This document shows, one piece after another, positions 1 through 11,252 of a stretch of 64,000 bases of DNA. A program made the translations under genes and the position numbers. Numbering within the stretch: the first letter of the stretch is position 1; the number at the start of each line of letters is the position of its first letter. Below the pieces are notes generated by a model, which worked only from the letters and a program-made list of their open reading frames with translations, ran no database searches and was not told the origin of the DNA. Source of the stretch: Stictocephala bisonia (Eukaryota; Arthropoda; Insecta; Hemiptera; Membracidae); NCBI GenBank assembly GCA_035578905.1, contig JAQJVL010002565.1, forward strand, positions 27,803 to 91,802. The letters are read 5' to 3'.

Positions 1-779
1 TAAAAAAGTTATGTTTTTTAAATAACACTAAATATTTGTAAGACTTCTAACATAATCATAATTTGTCCATTTTATGTATCCGTATAAATGTTTAGTTACA
101 AACAGTCTAAATACTATTTAAGAAGATTGTTCAATATAAATTAATTAATTAATAATAGTGACGATGGCGTTGTCCTTTTCATGATCAGACTTTTTATGAC
201 ACAGATTTTTTTCATTCATCTTTAACAGGTATAAGTCCATCTTTAAACTGACGAATCACAACTTTATTCCCACTTTCGAGTCAGTGATATAGAGAACTGT
301 GTAGCGTTGGAAAACTCTGACATCAAATCTATCTACCACTGGGCTAAAAGTTAAAAGTTTAAGTTAAAAGTAAAAAATCTAGCCTTACTATCAACAAATA
401 CTTGACTGTATGAGACAGTTACTACCATGGTAAGTAGAATTATAAAGTAGGGATCATGATGACGTCATTGGGGAGATCAGCTGACTTTTAGCCGGAGCTG
501 TTACTGTGTTTAAGGAACAGGTGTTATAACGACTTGCAGAGTACTCCAGTAATACGTTACGATAACCTAATATTTTAATAACAATGTTTTTACAGCTGAT
601 TTCTCACACTAATGTCTTTATTGCTATTTACTATTTATTAAAAAAAAAAAAAACTAACTATCACCATTTTGCCAGCAGTGTTTGATTACTATAAATGATA
701 ATTTAATCTTTTAATAATAGAATTTAATTCAATTTATAATAATAATAATGAATAGTTAAGAGAATTTAATTTAATAATA
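1..779. other. AT-rich flank without a recognised gene
   Basis: No open frame or family resemblance was seen here. It holds an A-run near 641-653, TAATAATA-type low-complexity sequence just before the transposase relic, and one TGACGTCA palindrome at about 459-466 with no gene attached to it. Confidence 0.5.
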
Positions 780-1216
780 GAAAATGTTAAGGAGGATGGG
801 AATTCTATTACTTTAGAAAAGACGAATATGCTAAAAATGCTTGCTGGTTACTTTGCATACAGAATACACAATAAGAAAACTGTTTCGCATTTTGATTATG
901 GTCACCAAACTAGCCAATGTCCCAGCAAAGCTAAGATTGGCTTTCAGCAATTTCAAGAGGAGGCCTAATGAATCCAACTAGTGAATGGTTTACCTTGGTT
1001 TTTAAATTAGAAACTGATGTCCTACAGTTTCATGGCACTCACGGAATTAATAAAGAAAAGGGTACCATGAAATATTTGATAGAACGTTTAAAAATAAAAT
1101 ATAATGTGGTAGACGAATTTGCTGCAACATGCTTTGTTAGAACGGGGACATTTATCAGGATAAAGTCCTTAAACAGAAAGAAATTACAGAAGAGGAAGGC
1201 ATATGGAAATAAATAA
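780..1216 (+). pseudogene. P-element/THAP9-like transposase, C-terminal relic
   Basis: Two overlapping frames look like the C-terminal part of an insect P-type (THAP9-like) transposase. Frame 780-968 contains LAGYFAYRIHNKK, like the conserved 'LAGYVA' segment. After its stop, frame 968-1216 (82 aa) gives S-EWF, FHG-x-HGINKEKG and CFVRTGTFIRIKSLNRK, the usual ending of this family. A stop plus frame change at 966-968 separates the two halves, and a linking 'W-I-D-L-x-SRGGL' stretch is missing or scrambled. The THAP domain and the RNase H-like catalytic core are absent upstream, so this is a 5'-truncated dead copy. P-type enzymes make 8-bp target duplications, which is of interest because a MITE with an 8-bp duplication lies 1.2 kb downstream. 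The family call rests on recalled motif patterns, not on a search. Confidence 0.6.
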
Positions 1217-1716
1217 ACATATAATGGAAGAAACTGTAGCTTTAGAAAAAGACGAAAAAATACAATAAATAACCTCATCTACGTGCTGGCAGAACATTGA
1301 ATTAAAATATTCAATGTCCGGTCACTTAAGTTATACTTAGCGTTCATGGCAAAGCAACGTCCACTTTGTACGAGCAGTTCAGTTTGCTCATTAGAGAGGG
1401 GGTTACTTAGCTCTGCATCTCCAGCTTGCAATTGGCTCTTGGGAGTTAGCTAACTGTTAAAAAGATAAAAAGGAAAACGTATAAAGTGTGAAGTTTCTAC
1501 GCAAGCTCTCATCTTTCTTGTTTGTTTTGAGTGCTACTTTCGTCTTTCTCTCTACCAAGTCCCTTTCTTAATAAAAATATTTCTAATCTATAACTATATC
1601 CTCTCTATATATTATCATGGCAACTATTAAGTTTTTTCTATCTTTTTCTACCGGAGATATTGATGAACTATGGAGGGTGAGTCAGCTCTCGAGGCTATAC
1701 AAGGTATGTAATAACA
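1217..1716. other. Non-coding stretch
   Basis: Mixed-composition DNA with no convincing frame. Slightly GC-richer around 1300-1460, which suggests old repeat material, but no family was recognised. Confidence 0.4.
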
Positions 1717-1985
1717 TAAACATTCATATTAGAAATTATATCACACCTTTATTAGTTTATGGTTTTTGTTTTTAAACATAAACGAATAAAAATATAGAAT
1801 TTCCCCTTCTCATATATGAAATTGAAATGAAAGGCATTGTTCTTTTTTATAAAAATACACATAGGTCATTATAAATATAATTTGGAATAAGTAAAAAGTC
1901 GCAAAACAAGTGTTTTGCAAAGCTTATCTTAACATTACGAATTGTCTTTTTTGGATAGATAAATACATGTCTCTATAGCCATTTG
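1717..1985 (+). repeat. Left copy of a ~270-bp inverted repeat (candidate Polinton terminal repeat)
   Basis: The reverse complement of 19,755-20,030 aligns here over its whole length with roughly 85% identity by eye. Shared anchors include TATCACAC, TGGTTTTTGTTTTTA, GCATTGTTCTTTTTTATAAA, AAACAAGTGTTTTGCAAAGC and AAATACATGTCTCTA. The homology stops in both copies just after 'AGCCAT'. The two copies face each other across 17.8 kb that includes the Polinton-type polymerase relic, so they are in the right place for terminal inverted repeats. No clear target duplication was seen outside them. Confidence 0.6.
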
Positions 1986-2310
1986 AACATTTGCAATTTA
2001 ATCATATACTCAAATAACATTAATAAATTATATTTTATATAGTATATATAATGTTTTACATCTTGAGTTTGCAAAATTCTCAATTATCTATCTATTATAG
2101 TATATGTATTTGATGATTATATTTCTTACAATCTATACTGAGCACTACTTGCCTTATTCTAATAAACCATTCTGAAGAATTTCACATAAATGTCATATTT
2201 ATCTCAATATATTCATTAAGCAATCAGCGAATCATAGTTTTTTTTTAAATATCCTTACTAGTTGTTTATAAGATATAGTTGAAATGTAATGTCATCATTT
2301 CACTTTAGCT
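1965..2310 (+). repeat. Interspersed repeat copy, matched in direct orientation at 8.3-8.7 kb
   Basis: From ACATGTCTCTATA onward this stretch matches 8,305-8,720 in the same orientation with gaps. Shared segments are CAAAATTCTCAAT-A, CTATCTATTATA, TTGATTATATTTC, CATATAAATGTCATATTTAT and TTTATAAGATATA. It begins where the inverted pair (1.72-1.99/19.75-20.03 kb) ends, so it is probably the inner continuation of the same repeat family. Confidence 0.55.
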
Positions 2311-2444
2311 CTTTTTATTTGCTTATTTATAGAATAAAGAAAACTTATGACTCATGGATAAGTTGTTTTACATAAGTTGTCTTAAAATGTTGAATTGTCT
2401 TTATTATTATGATAAAACATATTGAATTGTATCAACATATATTG

Positions 2445-2585
2445 TATCTCTCGGGTCTGTTTCAGAAGAGGACCCCCACGCTTGGTTAGGTTAGGTTAGG
2501 TTAGGTTAGGTTAGGTTAGGTTAGGTTAGGTTATAGTAAATTTTTCAAGCGTGGGGGTCCTCTTCTGAAACAGACCCTATCTCTC
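2445..2585. mobile_element. TTAGG-core MITE with 32-bp perfect TIRs and 8-bp TSD
   Basis: A 125-bp element at 2,453-2,577. The left inverted repeat (2,453-2,484) starts GGGTCTGTTTCAGAAGAGGA and is a perfect 32-bp reverse complement of 2,546-2,577. The flanks 2,445-2,452 and 2,578-2,585 are identical, TATCTCTC, a perfect 8-bp target duplication. Between the repeats lie ten GGTTA units (2,484-2,533) and a 12-bp AT spacer. An 8-bp duplication fits the hAT or P superfamilies; the TIR tip GGGTC is not the common hAT CAGGG. The element has no coding capacity and must have been moved in trans. Perfect TIRs and duplication indicate a fairly recent insertion. Confidence 0.9.
2484..2533 (+). repeat. 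(TTAGG)n array inside the MITE
   Basis: Ten uninterrupted GGTTA units, identical to the canonical insect telomere repeat TTAGG. Because the array is enclosed by transposon inverted repeats and a target duplication, it is interstitial and carried by the transposon. It is not a chromosome end or a fusion scar. Confidence 0.9.
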
Positions 2586-2794
2586 TTAAGCTTGATACTT
2601 AAATTGTACACTACGTTAACACTATTTATCTTATTCCAATGAAATAAACTGAAGCATTTAATATCTATAGTAATGTGATTAAATTATTAAGATATAGATG
2701 CTTAAAAATGTATTGCAATTGTGAGATTATGATATGATAATATGATTGAGTGATGATCATAGATCATTGTTATTTATGGCACAGCTATAATAAT
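2586..2794. other. AT-rich spacer
   Basis: No gene. The run around 2,605-2,660 (CACTA-TT-CTTATTC-AAT-AA) resembles 2,143-2,190, which suggests a small internal duplication of the surrounding repeat. Confidence 0.4.
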
Positions 2795-2810
2795 TCCCCA
2801 GTAGCACTAA

Positions 2811-2955
2811 CCGTTGGCCCAACGTTGAAAAATGGTTGGCATGATTGGGGAATCGTTGGCAAAAATTCCAACCATCTGCCAACGATGGGCCAACATGTTT
2901 TTAACCGTCATTGGCCAAACAAAATTAAATATATGTTGGCTCCCCTGTTGGCCGG
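2811..2955. repeat. Left subterminal GTTGGC repeats
   Basis: At least six GTTGGC or GCCAAC words in about 145 bp, several forming GTTGGCCCAACG-type dyads. The matching zone lies near 8.1-8.25 kb. Confidence 0.6.
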
Positions 2956-3059
2956 TAGTTATTTTATTGACTTAAATATGAAATGTTGTATTATGAATTG
3001 AGTTAAAAACGTAAACTAAAGTTAAAAGTTTAAAACTTCAAGTAAAAGTAAAATAATAT

Positions 3060-3332
3060 TTGTAACGGACTTAATTTGATAGCTGGAAAACGCAAGTCTG
3101 CGATGCCGACGAAGAATCATCTCGCACGTTGCGCATGCGCACGTATGTATGACCGAAACTACTGTGAAACGGAAGGCCTCCAACAACATACCCCACCTAC
3201 CGCCATTTTGATGTTCAAGTCTTCTGCTTATTTCACTGTAGTTTAGAGTGGCTTTGTTTTTGTTAAGTTTTAGTTTCAAAGTTGTGGCAGCTCTTCATAA
3301 GAAGAAATTCATCGGTCATTATACTGGTAAGT
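3060..3332 (+). promoter_or_regulatory. CpG promoter-like patch with NRF1- and YY1-type sites and a splice donor
   Basis: A GC- and CpG-rich island in AT-rich DNA. It contains TGCGCATGCGCA (3,130-3,141), a perfect NRF-1-type palindrome, and CGCCATTTTG (3,201-3,210), a YY1-type core. About 115 bp further on comes a strong donor, CTG|GTAAGT (donor at 3,327). This order suits a TATA-less promoter and a short non-coding first exon on the plus strand. Transcription is inferred, not shown. It could be the promoter of the enclosing transposon or of a captured host gene. Confidence 0.35.
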
Positions 3333-4496
3333 TAAAATGCGAGATGTTTTAAGTAATTAAGTTTTTCCCCCGAAATATTAATAGTAGCATTATTATTATT
3401 AATATATATTATTAATTAAAATCAAGCATTTTTTTTAACACTCAATTTAATTTGATAATATTCAATAATTCAGCTGTTGGTGGGATGCCAGGTGAATGTT
3501 ATGTTTTGAGCAACCTTTAAAATTTTTAGTAAGGATTTTAGGGTGTTACATTTATTCATGTTTTTAGAGTAAACATTTATATAGGTACCATACTCTGGAG
3601 CTTTAACCTAAACTTGCAAGCTGTTCTTGGATAATTTCCTCTAGGCTGTATATAATTATAAAATTATCCTGTTTTTTAATGTATACATGGACATTTATAA
3701 GTAATATTTTAAAATATAATTAAATGACCTAATCATTACCATTTTTGTGATTGTGCATTTCAAAAGAGGCTTGTCAAACATGCAAAACTTTATTAGACCC
3801 TACCAAAGCATGAATAACAATAATCTGATCTCAGTTATAATACCGATATTGTGTAAAACTTGATAGCTAATTGTATCTCAAAACAGAAGTATGAGGCTTA
3901 GTTATATATATCACCTTTTATAATGTCAATGACATATTAACATCATAGGAGGCCATTACAAAAACTGTTGAAAACCAATAGACCAGTTAAAACTGACGTT
4001 TAATCAGAAAACTTGCCTATCATTATAAATAAGAATAGTATAGCGAAGGTTTAGTTACTAGTATAATTAGTAAACAATTGTCTGAGGTTACTTTCGTCAT
4101 TTCAAGTTTGACGTATGCCTTGTGTTTACTGTTTAAATTACAAGATAGTTATTTTACTTAATCTACTTATTAGTTGTTTAGTTATCATTTCTAATGAGGC
4201 ATAATATTTTTTATTGTTAAGTTATATATAAGTTAAATATAATATTGTATATTTAATTGTTAAAATATTGATACCTGCAATTTAAATATCATACTATTTT
4301 ACTATTAGTAGTTTGGGTTTACTTACCTAAACATTGATTGTTCAAGATTGATTGTTTTGAATAGCCTCTCAGCTGGAAGTTCAATCAAAAAGCTCAGCTC
4401 ATTTGCTTATGGCAGTGATATCTAATGATTCGTAACCATAAGTGTGTAGAGTTCTATTGTTTCCAAATACTAATTTAGGCTATCTATTTATTTCAG

Positions 4497-4713
4497 GTCA
4501 GTTCAAGAAGATTCAACAGTGGTATGTAAGCAAAAAAAATGTAGCATGCCCAAATCAAAAAATCTTTAGCCTTAGGCTATTTATGTTACACTCCATTAAT
4601 TTCGATTTGACACAAAAGATTGAAAATTTTTGTTTTATGTTTCATAGGCCTACGATGATGTTTCTTGTTGGGGAATTAGAATAAAATTTGTGGGAGTGGA
4701 TTGGCTATATAAG
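4497..4713 (+). other. Two possible internal exons (4,497-4,521 and 4,648-4,713)
   Basis: TTTATTTCAG precedes a 25-nt segment that ends at GTATGTAAG, and TTTCATAG precedes a 66-nt segment that ends at AAG|GTAGGA. The 66-nt segment is open and translates to AYDDVSCWGIRIKFVGVDWL-YK. Together with the donor at 3,327 they could form a spliced transcript. The product is not recognised, and such short signals also occur by chance in AT-rich DNA. Confidence 0.2.
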
Positions 4714-5299
4714 GTAGGACGGACGACTCCCCGCAAAAGAAGAATGAATGAAATGTAATGTTTTTGGATGTGGAAGTGTGGTTTGGTAATTGGTATATTT
4801 ATGTGTAAGTTTTATGTAAAAGACTAACCCAATTAAATATATATTGATATTAAACTCTACTGTAAATTAAATCTTGATTTGTAGTTGATTTTGTCCAGCC
4901 TGTTGTGGAAATAATAATAAAAATGTTTTCTTATTCTTGAATCTATGCAAGTATGCAAATGCAAAGTAAACTGTGTATTGGTGATTGGTTTCTAAATATC
5001 AGCAATATAAAACGCTTTTTATCTCTTCCACACTCATGAGAAAAGTGCAATCAAATAGATTCAGTGGTCTGCCGGTTATCCGAACCTCAGCTTTTCAAAA
5101 TGTTGGTTACTAAACTGGATTCCAAAGCGAGTAAATTACAGAGACCCATGTTGCGTGTCCAGTATTGCAATAGTGTGAAACAGGGTGTTTTTGTTACTAG
5201 ATAATAATTGTTTTTTTTATTTTAATGGTTTCTAGTGTTGTCAAAACTTAGAGCTATGGGTGGAATAAAGATTTCCTCACGCAAGTAGAGAAATATGCT

Positions 5300-5735
5300 C
5301 CAAGCAAAAAGAAATATTCACAAACACATTTGGCAGTAGATTACAATTGGACGGGGAAACGGGAAACAAGTAAACTTTGAAGAATTTGGCAATCGTCAGC
5401 TCATGACCAGAGGGGGTTAAAAGCTGAATGTTCAAATAAATTGGAAGATTAATAGTAACAATTTCTTCTTGCAGAGGCTTTAACTTCATTATTAAACAAA
5501 TTACCAATGTTATTTTAATAGGCGGGTTTTTTGAAGTTCCAATGTATTTCTTTGGACAATACAATTTTTGTAATGGGTTACATTTTAAAACTAACATCTA
5601 CTATTGACAAAGTTAAACAATGTACCAGTTGTGAAAAATGTCGGAGGAGCATACAAGACCAACGCAAAAAGCCAAAAATTTCCAGACGGAGACATTGTAA
5701 AACATGCATGATAAGCAAATACTTAATGTAGGGAA
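5300..5735 (+). other. Coding-like patch with a cysteine-rich tail
   Basis: Plus-strand frames here are less random than their surroundings. One includes YNWTGKRETSK (about 5,340-5,375). A 66-aa frame at 5,531-5,731 ends with CTSCEKCRR and, 17 residues on, RRRHCKTC, a pattern that could bind zinc. No family was confirmed. The minus-strand frame at 5,277-5,597 is judged a shadow. It may be a decayed exon of the gene whose promoter lies at 3.1 kb. Confidence 0.2.
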
Positions 5736-8040
5736 GGCAGATTTAATTAAATTGTAAATGCAGTCTATTGTTTCTGGATGAGCATAGAAACCTTTCTATA
5801 ATTTTTTGTGGTACATCACAAACTAAGTAGGAATCTAATAAGTATAATATATAGTAGTCCCAATAAGCAATAAAAACAACAATAAAAAATTCCATAACAT
5901 CTTTGTTTATTTTACTATAAAATATTAATATTCAAGTGACAAATAAAAAGTGAACATAAACTATGATAACAAACGTAAAACAATTATCAGAATTTACCTT
6001 GTTATCATGTTTTAAGATTGACGTTGACCAATTTATTGGATTTGATGCACCATACAATAGTTTACTTTATTGAATCAAAATATTTTTGAAATGTTTAATT
6101 TTTATTGATAGTTAGAGGACTGCTTTATATTTATAATAACTAAGTATACAATATTATCATAAGCAAATATTAACATTTTGTGTCTTTTTGGTTTTTAAAA
6201 CTAGTTTTAAAATTTATTTCAGGAATAATCAGGAAAAATCGACATACCCAACAAGCCACCGATGCAGAAATCCATTTGATATATAATGATTAGGAATAGA
6301 AATAATTTGCCATTAGAGTGCTAATTATATGTAAATATATAGGACAATTGAAATTATTTATTCATGTAATATGTGTTTTATATTGTTTGTATGTTGAGAT
6401 CATTGTGTATTAGGGAGTGTATTTAACGATTTTTTTAATGTTAATAATATAAAATAAAAATAATCAGTGATATATTAAGGCTAAAATAACTCTTGAAAAT
6501 TTATATATGTCATAAACTGAGAGGTTATTGTTTCTTATATAACTATTTTTTTTTATGGCTATATATTTAAATAGCCTTGATTAATTTATATAATAGAGCG
6601 TGTGTTTAGCCAATCTCGTTAAAAATAAACTCGTGTATGTGTATAACCTAAAATTTTAATTGAACATATTAATTATATAACATTTATTAATATTATACAT
6701 TTATTAATATTAAATATTATTATTAACATTAATAATATTAATATTACTGTTTCCCATGGTAACAAATGATCAGCTGATATAGTGTTTGTTGTTTTAAATT
6801 TTATGTAAATTTATTTTCACCTATTTGCTTTAATAAGTTGGGATCACGCATGGTACAGTATTTCCTGAAAACTAGATGAAATTTTATAAGATTTTGGCTG
6901 TTTCACATTTTTTATTGTGGGGGGGTAATTACCATAACATTGTTTTAAGGGGTACCCTTTTCATGATTTATAAATTTACAATGTTTACATATAGGCCAGG
7001 CCTATGTTATATACAACGAAAAAAGGAAAAATGTTTTAAATATAATTCATAGCTTATATGATAGCTTACATATTTAGGAACATAATGATACCTAATAAGT
7101 AGGTTTATAGTAAATTACTTAGTATAATTTACTAAGTAGGTTTATAGTAAATAACTATTTGTTTATGAATTATATAACAAACGTCTGCACGTTAGGAAAA
7201 AATCGCCACCCACTGGAAAAAATAACTGCCAGTTCCGAGGATTAAAAACTTCATGTGTGCAACGATAGCAAGTTTTTGCAACTTATGTTTAAACATAAAA
7301 CAAAAAAGTATTTCTTACTGAGGTAAAGAGGTTTTTATGTATATACTTTTTATTTTATGTTTTGTCCATTTGTTTTAATAAATCATAATCATGTCGCATA
7401 TATCTTTAATTTCTAACCCATTGCCCCCATATTGCATAAATACAATTAATGTTTTAAAGGAATAGGGTTAATTATTAGTAAGAGTTTTTTTTATTAAATA
7501 AATATAAATTTCCAACATTGACTATTGTTGAATGTTACTCGAACATATTGTGCTATATTCTTAATATTTCCCAGGTTCTTTGACAGTTGATCATAATGTT
7601 TTAAAACTTTTGTAAATACATGGAGAAGAGTTTTTTCACATTATTAATAGATAATAACAAAGTTTGTGCAATATTGATTAAGCTTAGCCTTATACATAAA
7701 TGTACAAAAAGTTTTTATTTTGATTTCATGCATGGCTACAGATTATTTTTGGAATCTATAATATCTGCAAAAGTTAACAGTAATAATAGTGAACATAGAG
7801 TCATGGTATAATACGAATAGAATTATTCAATTTAATTGAATGTGAAATTTAAATAATCCTAAGATATTGAATGTCGACACTTCCACTAGCTCTCCAATAA
7901 CATGGTACTATTGGATTTGAATAAATTGTTTTATTGGGATACTTTAAAAAAGTACAAAAATATATCAAGCTGCTGAAGTGCACAAAATAAATTTTGAACA
8001 AAGCATATATTTTTCTAGTTTCATTTATGGGCACAATTTT
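5736..8040. other. AT-rich interior of the 5.5-kb segment
   Basis: No supported gene. A TTTATTTCAG acceptor-like site at about 6,221 precedes a short open run ending at TAG near 6,294, which could be a last exon. The 7,620-7,811 frame (63 aa) is low-complexity and not convincing. A direct repeat, TAGTAAATTACT/TAAGTAGGTTTATAGTAAAT, occurs around 7,100-7,155. Confidence 0.35.
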
Positions 8041-8069
8041 ACAGTTTGGCTGCTGGTATACAAAAACTG

Positions 8070-8249
8070 TGGCCCAGACAACTTTTTAATGGTTGGCCCA
8101 ACACATAGTTGATGGTTGGCCCTACGTTGGGAATTGTTGTTGGCCAACCCGAAAAGCACAGAGTGCCAAAACATACCGTTGGCTAACCGTTAGCAGCTAC
8201 ATTGGGCCAACAATTTGCCAACAATTTGCCAACAATTTGCCAACAATTT
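8070..8249. repeat. Right subterminal GTTGGC/GCCAAC repeats
   Basis: A dense cluster of GTTGGC and GCCAAC words, ending in near-perfect 11-bp repeats of the form CCAACAATTTG (8,217-8,250) just inside the inverted end. Confidence 0.6.
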
Positions 8250-8304
8250 TTGCTACTGGGGAAGCTACTTTTAATCCGTTTTTAAGTAATTACAGATAAT
8301 ATAA

Positions 8305-8720
8305 GAAAAAATACATGTCTCTATACCGCGTTTGAAAATTTGTAATTTTTATACTCAATGGTTGTTATATGTTATAGTATGTTATATTTTTTATACTCAA
8401 TAATAAGAATAAATGACAAATATGTTTAGGCTACGAGGTAAAGTTTACAATTTGAGATCGTACAAAATTCTCAATAACTATCTATTATAATATATGATTC
8501 TTGTTGATTATATTTCCCTTCAAACATTTAAACTGCATTAACTAATTTCAAGTAACATAGTGAAATCAATTTCATATAAATGTCATATTTATCCTCAATT
8601 TATTTATTAAGCGATCATCGAAAATACCTTAAATATGCTTAATGGTTTTTACTCAATGTTTATAAGATATATATGTGCGTATTGGAATGTATTGGCATGG
8701 TTTCACACTCATTGCTTTGA
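8305..8720 (+). repeat. Second copy of the 1.97-2.31 kb repeat
   Basis: Diverged direct copy of 1,965-2,310, starting at ATACATGTCTCTATA and ending near TTTCACACTCATTGC. It lies just outside the right end of the 5.5-kb segment, so that segment is bracketed by copies of the same repeat. Confidence 0.55.
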
Positions 8721-9295
8721 TTAATTTACAAAATATAAAATAGTGTTAATAATCGCGTTTCAATAGATATGGCTACTGTCCTCTATGCTTGTCTGGAAAT
8801 TGAACACTTTATTATAAACTCAAATGAAAAATAATAATATTAGAATTAAAGCCTAAGCTTTTCCAGAATTTACATCTAGGAGAACGTTTAGATGGATTAG
8901 CACAACAAATCATACAATATTTCTTAACTCAACTTATCTCGGTAAGGTCATCATTCATATAAATTTTTTTAAAAAACGTAAAATGGAAGGAAACACATTC
9001 GTTGTTTCAGTCGTCAATATTTTCACTCATTTTGAGTATCTGAAATAATTGAAGGTCCCATGATTTTGTAGAACACTTAAGAAGTATTTATTTTTATTTT
9101 TTTTTTTTTTATAATCTCGTAGCCATATTGGTAATTAAATCGTGTACCTTGATCAGTTCCAAGTAGGCAGATCATTCCAGAGAGTTTAATTTGCTTACTA
9201 AACTACATTCTTAAAATAAACTGACAAAAAATCACAATAAATAACAATCAGCATTTTAATATACCACGTATAACTGACAACGTAATTATGTTTTT
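8721..9295. other. AT-rich spacer
   Basis: No frame or family recognised. Contains a T-run at about 9,090-9,111. Confidence 0.4.
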
Positions 9296-11252
9296 ACAGT
9301 CAGGCCATCGTGGGTGTTCCTGCAGCCCTCTGGAGAGAGCTCTCCGGTGAATTGACGACGAGCAGCGTCTTGACTGGACAGAATCTGTTGCATCAGGATG
9401 TGATAAAACAATTTATTTGATGCATAGTCTAATAACGGACGAAAAAGTTTAAGGTTTGATAATTCGTACAGTTTTAAGAATCAGTTAACCAAGCAAAATA
9501 CCTGCTACTACTTGGGCGCAACTGGTTGTGAACTCCACAGAAATCGTTTTACTTCCCTATGAAGTAATGAAAATGTACCCACTCCAAAGGAAGTTATTTC
9601 GCCTTTATTCGTTTTGTGTTCGACGATGTTGCTTGCGATGCGTAAGACCGTATCAAGTCCTAATTCAGCATGGATAGACATAGACGCTGACAATGCCAAC
9701 ATGTAAATTGTATTTAAACAGGATGAAATAAATTTAAAGCATCTGTATCAAGAGTAATGTTAAACACCGACATGGGGGGGAGCTTATAATAGATTCAAAC
9801 AATTCGCTGAAATGTAATGATGTGAAAGACGGAAAACCAAAATTTGTAACAATAAAGTAAAGATTGTTGTTTCTGCAAAATGGACGTTATCGCAGGGATT
9901 GGATACATTTATAAGGTATTAAAGCGTGACAAGTATGATATGCAGTGGTAATTTGAAGCGTCGACAAAACCTCTTGTGACTCCACTACAGAAGACTGTTG
10001 CAGAAAGTAATAAAAACCCCCAAAAACAAAAAAGCAAGCCGTCGATACCCCTATAAAGGAGAACTGAAAAAAATAAGAGAAAAACATTTGATGAAGTGAG
10101 GAAAAATATGGTTAAAATAGAAATAAAACGTTTGATACGTTCATGGAAACTGAGGATATTGTTCATGTATTATTTGATACAAACTCTCAATGCCCGAACT
10201 TGATGAATGGACAATGATGTACGCGCGTAATATTGGATAGACAAGGTGCGTACTCAAATTGGTAATTCAAAAATCACTTTTACGAAAAAGAAAATTTACA
10301 TTCCACAAAAGTCTTACGATGTCACCGAAGAGATTAATCGAGATTTAGGTTTATGGCAAACTATACTAGATAAGAACCGTATCGACTAGGGAACTTTAAA
10401 AACTTACAATGATATTGTTTAAACAGCGAAACAAACACCATCGTCAAATTATTCAGCAGAGAAAACCACTGATTTCTAATTGAGGTAAGAAATATAAGTT
10501 TTTAATTTCCGTTCTTTCGGTGCCAAAACTGTGTCGGCATCACATATACAACACACCAAAAGACGATTGGAAAAGAAACGCTCCAATAATGATAGTTGAT
10601 GTCAAACCTTTGGTGAATTGTTAGTATCCAGATTATGTCGCAACATGCAGGTCAAAACTAGCCATGGCTTGGAGATCGAACGTATCGTAAATACGTTGCG
10701 CGAATAAATAATAATATTCATTGGAATATTGACTCAGTAGATTCGCAAATGGGAGGTGGTTTTAATGGAAGTTGATTGTGTAAGAGATACAAAGTCAGTG
10801 CTCGTAAACGTTTTCCCATATCGCATTGTGTACATTAAAGAGTATTCGAGTTTCGACGATGTGGCGAATGCGATCTAGTGGACATGCAGTCACATTCGAA
10901 GTCAAAATCCACGGATATAAGTTATAATATACTGCATAGTTGACGCACTGTCGAAATATCTCATTGGGATTTCCTGTGCGGATCAAAAGAGGCGAGACAG
11001 TCACCGCTGCAATGCGACAATGTGTTTTCTCATCACTCTTGTCTTCCGAAGAATGTTCAGTGCAACCAAGGACGGGGATTGGTTCAATGTCCACGTTCGG
11101 AACTAATGACGGAGGGAGGAGAATAATGAACATAGCATCATCTATAGACACTACAATAACAGAAGCCTCTTTAAAGCATCCACAGCGGAACGCATTTAAT
11201 CGCATCCCGAAAAGTTGGATGTTTAAATTGTTTTCACTACAATGTATTACAG

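Larger units (their letters stand above)
2795..8262. mobile_element. 5.5-kb segment with short inverted ends and GTTGGC-rich subterminal repeats
   Basis: The left end (2,795-2,806) TCCCCAGTAGCA is the exact reverse complement of the right end (8,251-8,262). Inside each end lies a 160-220 bp zone full of GTTGGC/GCCAAC words (2,811-2,955 and 8,070-8,249, the latter ending in four CAATTTGCCAA-type repeats). Subterminal motif clusters of this kind are typical of DNA transposons, where they bind the transposase. Neither end zone has the matching terminus nearby, so each looks like one end of a single element. I could not find a convincing target duplication, and no transposase was recognised inside. 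Two independent solo ends are the alternative. Confidence 0.5.

Noticed and set aside
2484..2533. Chromosome-end telomere or fusion scar
   Set aside because: Only ten units, enclosed by perfect transposon inverted repeats and a target duplication.
3022..3279. 85-aa minus-strand protein over the CpG patch
   Set aside because: No family resemblance; the sequence is better explained by promoter-type motifs and a splice donor on the plus strand.
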